Assembly (NCBI GenBank): GCA_002389765.1
Contig: DGQM01000013.1
Coordinates: forward strand, 1 to 64,000
From: Bacteroidetes bacterium UBA4414
GTDB lineage: Bacteria; Bacteroidota; Bacteroidia; Chitinophagales; Chitinophagaceae
Direction of reading: 5' to 3'
DNA length: 64,000 nt
A program made the translations under genes and the position numbers. The notes under the pieces were generated by a model that saw only the letters and a list, made by a program, of their open reading frames with translations, had not been told where the DNA came from and made no database searches. Shown here piece after piece: positions 60,826 through 64,000 of the stretch (position 1 is its first letter; each line of letters starts with the position of its first letter).

Positions 60826-61671
60826 ATGGTCATATTTAAAAAGGTTGCTGATATTCAGGCTTATATAGCTTCTCTGCGTGCCGAAAACAAGAATATTGGT
60901 TTTGTGCCTACCATGGGAGCCCTGCATAATGGCCATATCTCGTTGGTAAAACAGGCTAAAACAGCCGCTGATATCGTGGTTTGCAGCATTTTCGTAAACC
61001 CTACCCAATTCAACGACAAAAAGGATTTTGAAAAATACCCCATATCTGTTGAGGATGACGTAAAAATGCTCATAGAGGCTGAATGCGACATTCTTTTGTT
61101 GCCATCGGTAGATGAAATGTACCCGGATGGTACAGAAAATATGCCTGTTTTCGACTTTGGCTACCTTGATACCATATTGGAAGGTGCCAAGCGTCCGGGC
61201 CATTTTAAAGGAGTAGGGCAGGTAGTAGCCCGCTTGCTGGATATTGTACGCCCAGATAAGCTGTTTATGGGGCAGAAAGACTATCAGCAATGTATGGTGG
61301 TGAAAAACCTGCTGGGGCAGTTGGGGGGCAATATTGAAATGATTATTTGCCCTACACAGCGCGAAGCCGATGGGTTGGCTATGAGCAGCCGCAACCGCCG
61401 CCTTACAGACCCGCAGCGTGCATTGGCATCTATCATATATCAGTGTCTGGTATCTATTAAGACAAAACAGACAGAAGACAATTTTGCCATCGTGCAGAAA
61501 GAATGTATAGACCTGATGACCGCTAAAGGTTTTGAGGTAGAATACATATCGCTGGCAGATGCCAACGACCTGATGCTATTAAACAATTATGAGCCTAACC
61601 GCCCGATGGTAGCCCTGATTGCTGCCCGTATTGGCGAGATAAGGCTGATAGATAATATGCTGCTGCAATAA
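60826..61671 (+). CDS. panC: Pantothenate synthetase (pantoate--beta-alanine ligase)
   Basis: A 281-residue enzyme joining pantoate and beta-alanine with ATP to make pantothenate for coenzyme A. Motifs: PTMGALHNGHISLVKQA (the HIGH-like ATP motif), FVNPTQFNDKKDFEKYP (pantoate site), FKGVGQVVARL, FMGQKDYQQCMVVKNL and the KMSKS-like MSSRNRRLTD. Length and motif order are complete. It is divergent from the starch-synthase-like gene with a short shared promoter region, and its stop is two bases from the end of a converging gene. Confidence 0.95.
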   Translation: MVIFKKVADIQAYIASLRAENKNIGFVPTMGALHNGHISLVKQAKTAADIVVCSIFVNPTQFNDKKDFEKYPISVEDDVKMLIEAECDILLLPSVDEMYPDGTENMPVFDFGYLDTILEGAKRPGHFKGVGQVVARLLDIVRPDKLFMGQKDYQQCMVVKNLLGQLGGNIEMIICPTQREADGLAMSSRNRRLTDPQRALASIIYQCLVSIKTKQTEDNFAIVQKECIDLMTAKGFEVEYISLADANDLMLLNNYEPNRPMVALIAARIGEIRLIDNMLLQ

Positions 61672-61673
61672 GA

Positions 61674-62276
61674 TTAAAATCTGTAATTAAAACCCAAACC
61701 ATTCCCCGTTACACAAACGCCCTGCAGCAGTTTGTACCACTGCTTGTTGTTGTGCTGATGCAGTGCATACATAGTGCCATCAAACACCAGCAGAAATATA
61801 CCCTGCATAGTAACAGACCTGCCGTAGCCACGCCAGCGGTCGCTATCGTTCATATCATCTGCATAGGCAGATAGCGCAACGCCACTGCCAATGTAAGCAA
61901 CATCCAGCCCTGCGTTAATCAGGAAAAGGCGTTTGCCGCTTTCATACCTGTCCAGCATTTTATCGCAGCTAAGTGTTTGCTTTGCTTCTTTGCGGGCGCC
62001 CATATATCCCATGCCTGCTATGCCCAAATTCACAGCACCCCACAGTGCATTCATGGTATGAAAAGATTTCCATTCCTGGTCTGATGATGCAAGCACACCT
62101 GCTACACCACCTACTATATTGGCTGCGCCCCATGCGCCCAATATCGTCATGCCAGTTTTGTTGGTAGCTATACGGCGCTCATTTAGTTGCTCAAATGCGG
62201 CATCGTTCATCTTCAGGCTTTGTGCCATGCTTTGTATGGTAACAAGACTCAGCAGTATGGTAATAATTATACGCAT
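61674..62276 (-). CDS. Membrane-associated exported protein of unknown function
   Basis: A 200-residue protein with a signal peptide (ends QSMAQ) and Gly/Ala-rich hydrophobic segments (MTILGAWGAANIVGGVAGVL, MNALWGAVNLGIAGMGYMGA, AGLDVAYIGSGVALSAYA) between short polar loops. The C-terminus is YRF, with Phe last as in many outer-membrane proteins. Similar small proteins, grouped under names such as DUF6992 (uncertain recollection), occur in Bacteroidota. Function unknown. It converges with panC with a two-base gap and no terminator between, so the two 3' ends may overlap in transcription. Confidence 0.6.
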   Translation of the reverse strand: MRIIITILLSLVTIQSMAQSLKMNDAAFEQLNERRIATNKTGMTILGAWGAANIVGGVAGVLASSDQEWKSFHTMNALWGAVNLGIAGMGYMGARKEAKQTLSCDKMLDRYESGKRLFLINAGLDVAYIGSGVALSAYADDMNDSDRWRGYGRSVTMQGIFLLVFDGTMYALHQHNNKQWYKLLQGVCVTGNGLGFNYRF

Positions 62277-62315
62277 AGTGGAACGATTTAAGACTATAAA
62301 CGAATGTAAACAAGA

Positions 62316-62341
62316 AAAGGTTGCCTAATGGGGCAACCTTT
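62316..62341 (-). terminator. Terminator of pyruvate kinase
   Basis: A perfect 10-bp stem AAAGGTTGCC/GGCAACCTTT (62316-62325 with 62332-62341), loop TAATGG, followed on the minus strand by TTCTTG, a weak T tract. It lies about 55 bases past the pyk stop. Confidence 0.65.
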
Positions 62342-62396
62342 GTAAAATCTATACGGTCAACAGATTAACTAATCAACTAATCAACAAGTCAACGAA

Positions 62397-63818
62397 CTAA
62401 TCCACTTTCGTAATCTTCAGCATATTGGTAGGTCCGTGATCTACGATAGGCGTGCTACCTGTGTTTACCACCACATCGCCTGTTTTTACCAGTCCTTTAT
62501 CTTTCAGTATAGCCAGTTGGTCTTTGAAGATGGTATCAAGGCTCTCTTCATGTGCATAGAAGAATGCCTGTACGCCCCAGCTGAGGCTCAATTGGTTTAC
62601 CAACGTTTGTGTTTTGGTAAATATGAACAGCGGAGAGCGCGGACGGAAGCTGGATAGCATAAAGCCGGTATAGCCACTCTGCGTCATGCCTATCAGTGCA
62701 TTGGCATTGATGTCTTTCGATATCTCGCATGCGTTATAACACAGTGCATCGCTCAGGAAAGACGGCGAGTGCGGCTGTGGTGTCAGGTTGCGATTATATA
62801 CAATCTCTTCTTTTTCTACCTCGCCTATGATGCTCACCATGGTCTTAATAACCAGTTCAGGGTATTTACCCATTGCCGTTTCACCACTCAGCATCACGGC
62901 ATCGGCACCTTCCAGTACGGCGTTTGCAACGTCCGTTATCTCGCTACGGTTGGGGCGTGTACGGTCTATCATACTCTCCATCATCTGTGTGGCAATGATA
63001 ACAGGCTTGGCTCTGTGTATGCATTTGCGGATGATGTTTTTCTGTATCATCGGTATCTGCTCCAGTGGCAGCTCTACACCCAGGTCGCCACGCGCCACCA
63101 TTACAGCGTCTGATGCCAGTATGATTTCGCGCAGGTGTTCCAGTGCCTCGGGCTTTTCTATTTTAGAAATGATTTTGGCAGGGCTGTTTTTAGAACGCAA
63201 TATTTTGCGCAGTTCATGCACATCTTCAGGGCGGCGAACAAATGACAATGCAACCCAATCTATGTTTTGGCTGATGATGAAATCCAGATCTGCCAGGTCT
63301 TTTTCAGACAAGGATGGCAGCGATATTTTAGTATCGGGCAGGTTTACACCTTTGCGTGGCAGCAATGTGCCAGATGTCAGCACCTCTACCTCTACTTTAT
63401 TATCGTCTGTAATGGCAGTAACCAGTACTTCTATCTTACCATCGTCCAGCAATATTTTTTCGCCTATGCGCACATCTTTATGAAAAGATGGGTAGGAGAT
63501 GTATACACCCTCTTTATTACCCACACGTTTCTCGTTGGTAAAGAAGAATTTGTCTCCCTTTACCAAATCCATTTCTCCGTTTTCTATATCACCTACACGC
63601 AGTTTAGGGCCTTGCAGGTCTGCCAGAATGGCTATGTTGAAAGGGAAGTCTATATTGATGCGGTGTATATGGTCTATTACTTCTTTGTGTTGTTGGTGTG
63701 TGCCGTGCGAGAAGTTGAGCCTGAATACGTTAACACCGGCCTCTACCAGTGCCAGCAATTTTTCATAAGTGTTACAAGCCGGCCCTACGGTAGCAATAAT
63801 CTTCGTTTTATGCAGCAT
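62397..63818 (-). CDS. pyk: Pyruvate kinase
   Basis: A 473-residue enzyme making pyruvate and ATP from phosphoenolpyruvate. Motifs: KIIATVGPACNTYEKLLALV, RLNFSHG, ILADLQGPKLRVG, IISKIEKPEALEHL (catalytic Lys), ARGDLGVELPLEQIP (metal site) and IIATQMMESMIDRTRPNRSE. The B domain (about 70-170) and C-terminal domain are complete. The last glycolytic step sits here with other housekeeping genes. It has its own downstream terminator; upstream of the start are 182 bases to the window edge with one possible short reading frame. Confidence 0.96.
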   Translation of the reverse strand: MLHKTKIIATVGPACNTYEKLLALVEAGVNVFRLNFSHGTHQQHKEVIDHIHRINIDFPFNIAILADLQGPKLRVGDIENGEMDLVKGDKFFFTNEKRVGNKEGVYISYPSFHKDVRIGEKILLDDGKIEVLVTAITDDNKVEVEVLTSGTLLPRKGVNLPDTKISLPSLSEKDLADLDFIISQNIDWVALSFVRRPEDVHELRKILRSKNSPAKIISKIEKPEALEHLREIILASDAVMVARGDLGVELPLEQIPMIQKNIIRKCIHRAKPVIIATQMMESMIDRTRPNRSEITDVANAVLEGADAVMLSGETAMGKYPELVIKTMVSIIGEVEKEEIVYNRNLTPQPHSPSFLSDALCYNACEISKDINANALIGMTQSGYTGFMLSSFRPRSPLFIFTKTQTLVNQLSLSWGVQAFFYAHEESLDTIFKDQLAILKDKGLVKTGDVVVNTGSTPIVDHGPTNMLKITKVD

Positions 63819-63924
63819 TTATACTGTCTGTTGGTTATGCTACAAATTTCAGTCTTTTCAACCACATTACCCATAGTGCAAGTGTTATGGTTTTGCAGTA
63901 TTTTTCTATAAAAAGATATTGTTT

Positions 63925-64000
63925 TTAATTTTCATAAGAGGCTTCTGTATTGTATTCTGAATGTATTCTCATTTTGCCCGTTTTTACACGGGTGCAATTA
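63925..64000 (-). CDS. Possible C-terminal end of an unidentified gene (partial, at the right edge)
   Basis: A minus-strand frame is open from the window edge to a TAA at 63925-63927, giving about 24 residues (…KMRIHSEYNTEASYEN). It is too short to identify, and the same DNA could be intergenic. If real, the gene would be transcribed toward pyk with a gap of 106 bases. Confidence 0.25.
   Translation of the reverse strand, partial: NCTRVKTGKMRIHSEYNTEASYEN

Noticed and set aside
1..64000. tRNA, rRNA, insertion sequences and integrase attachment sites
   Set aside because: None recognised on reading intergenic regions on both strands; no transposase-like protein is encoded.

Overview
The window is a chromosomal segment of a Bacteroidota bacterium, most likely a member of the Chitinophagaceae or a close relative (inference). 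The evidence is: ten secreted proteins ending in type IX secretion (T9SS) C-terminal sorting domains, LytS/LytTR two-component pairs, a reg_prop/Y_Y_Y propeller sensor, DUF4270, DUF4294 and DUF5777 proteins, a single-domain starch-synthase-like protein beside panC and glmS, promoters of the Bacteroidota TAnnTTTG type, A-rich leaders with little Shine-Dalgarno signal, and moderate GC content. No rRNA, tRNA, CRISPR array or insertion sequence was seen.

Layout. 1-789: what looks like the end of a prophage or phage remnant, with a small membrane protein and a lipoprotein that has the topology of a unimolecular spanin. 881-7106: a six-gene unit of a TolC/HlyD-adaptor/MacB-like permease/ATPase efflux system with its own LytS-type kinase and LytTR regulator. 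7187-8113: an alpha/beta hydrolase that appears to lack its catalytic His. 8191-13662 (minus): two LamG T9SS cargo proteins, a DUF4294 protein and an Ig-repeat T9SS protein. 13775-21182: a YceI protein, a propeller sensor kinase and LytTR regulator, then an operon of an OB-fold protein, two haem-motif lipoproteins, a second YceI protein and a DUF5777 outer-membrane protein. This is the best candidate for an undescribed envelope or redox system.

21554-30038 (minus): a 1640-residue T9SS protein with 14 Ig-like repeats and two paralogous ELW-repeat T9SS proteins. 30364-33710: three paralogous small secreted beta-rich proteins with a class C beta-lactamase-like hydrolase among them; two share the same promoter layout. 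33847-37835: small proteins, an HEXXH membrane protein, a T9SS protein, malate dehydrogenase, a 45-residue microprotein and a membrane-anchored transglutaminase-like protein. 38110-44710: a CBS-domain cystathionine beta-synthase, a cobalamin-type binding protein without signal peptide behind a C/G-rich repeat, a PQQ-like beta-propeller protein, a VOC protein and a fatty-acid desaturase.

44914-49545: two tandem GT-C-like membrane proteins, the second carrying a C-terminal domain that matches a separate secreted protein nearby, then class I fructose-bisphosphate aldolase. 49816-55139: three T9SS proteins with fibronectin-III modules, two of which share almost identical segments. 55277-63818: housekeeping genes metK, glmS, DUF4270, starch synthase-like, panC and pyk.

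Gene starts were moved inward where the longest reading frame began at TTG and an ATG with a clean signal peptide or domain start lay just downstream. Family names come from motif recognition only; no database search was possible.
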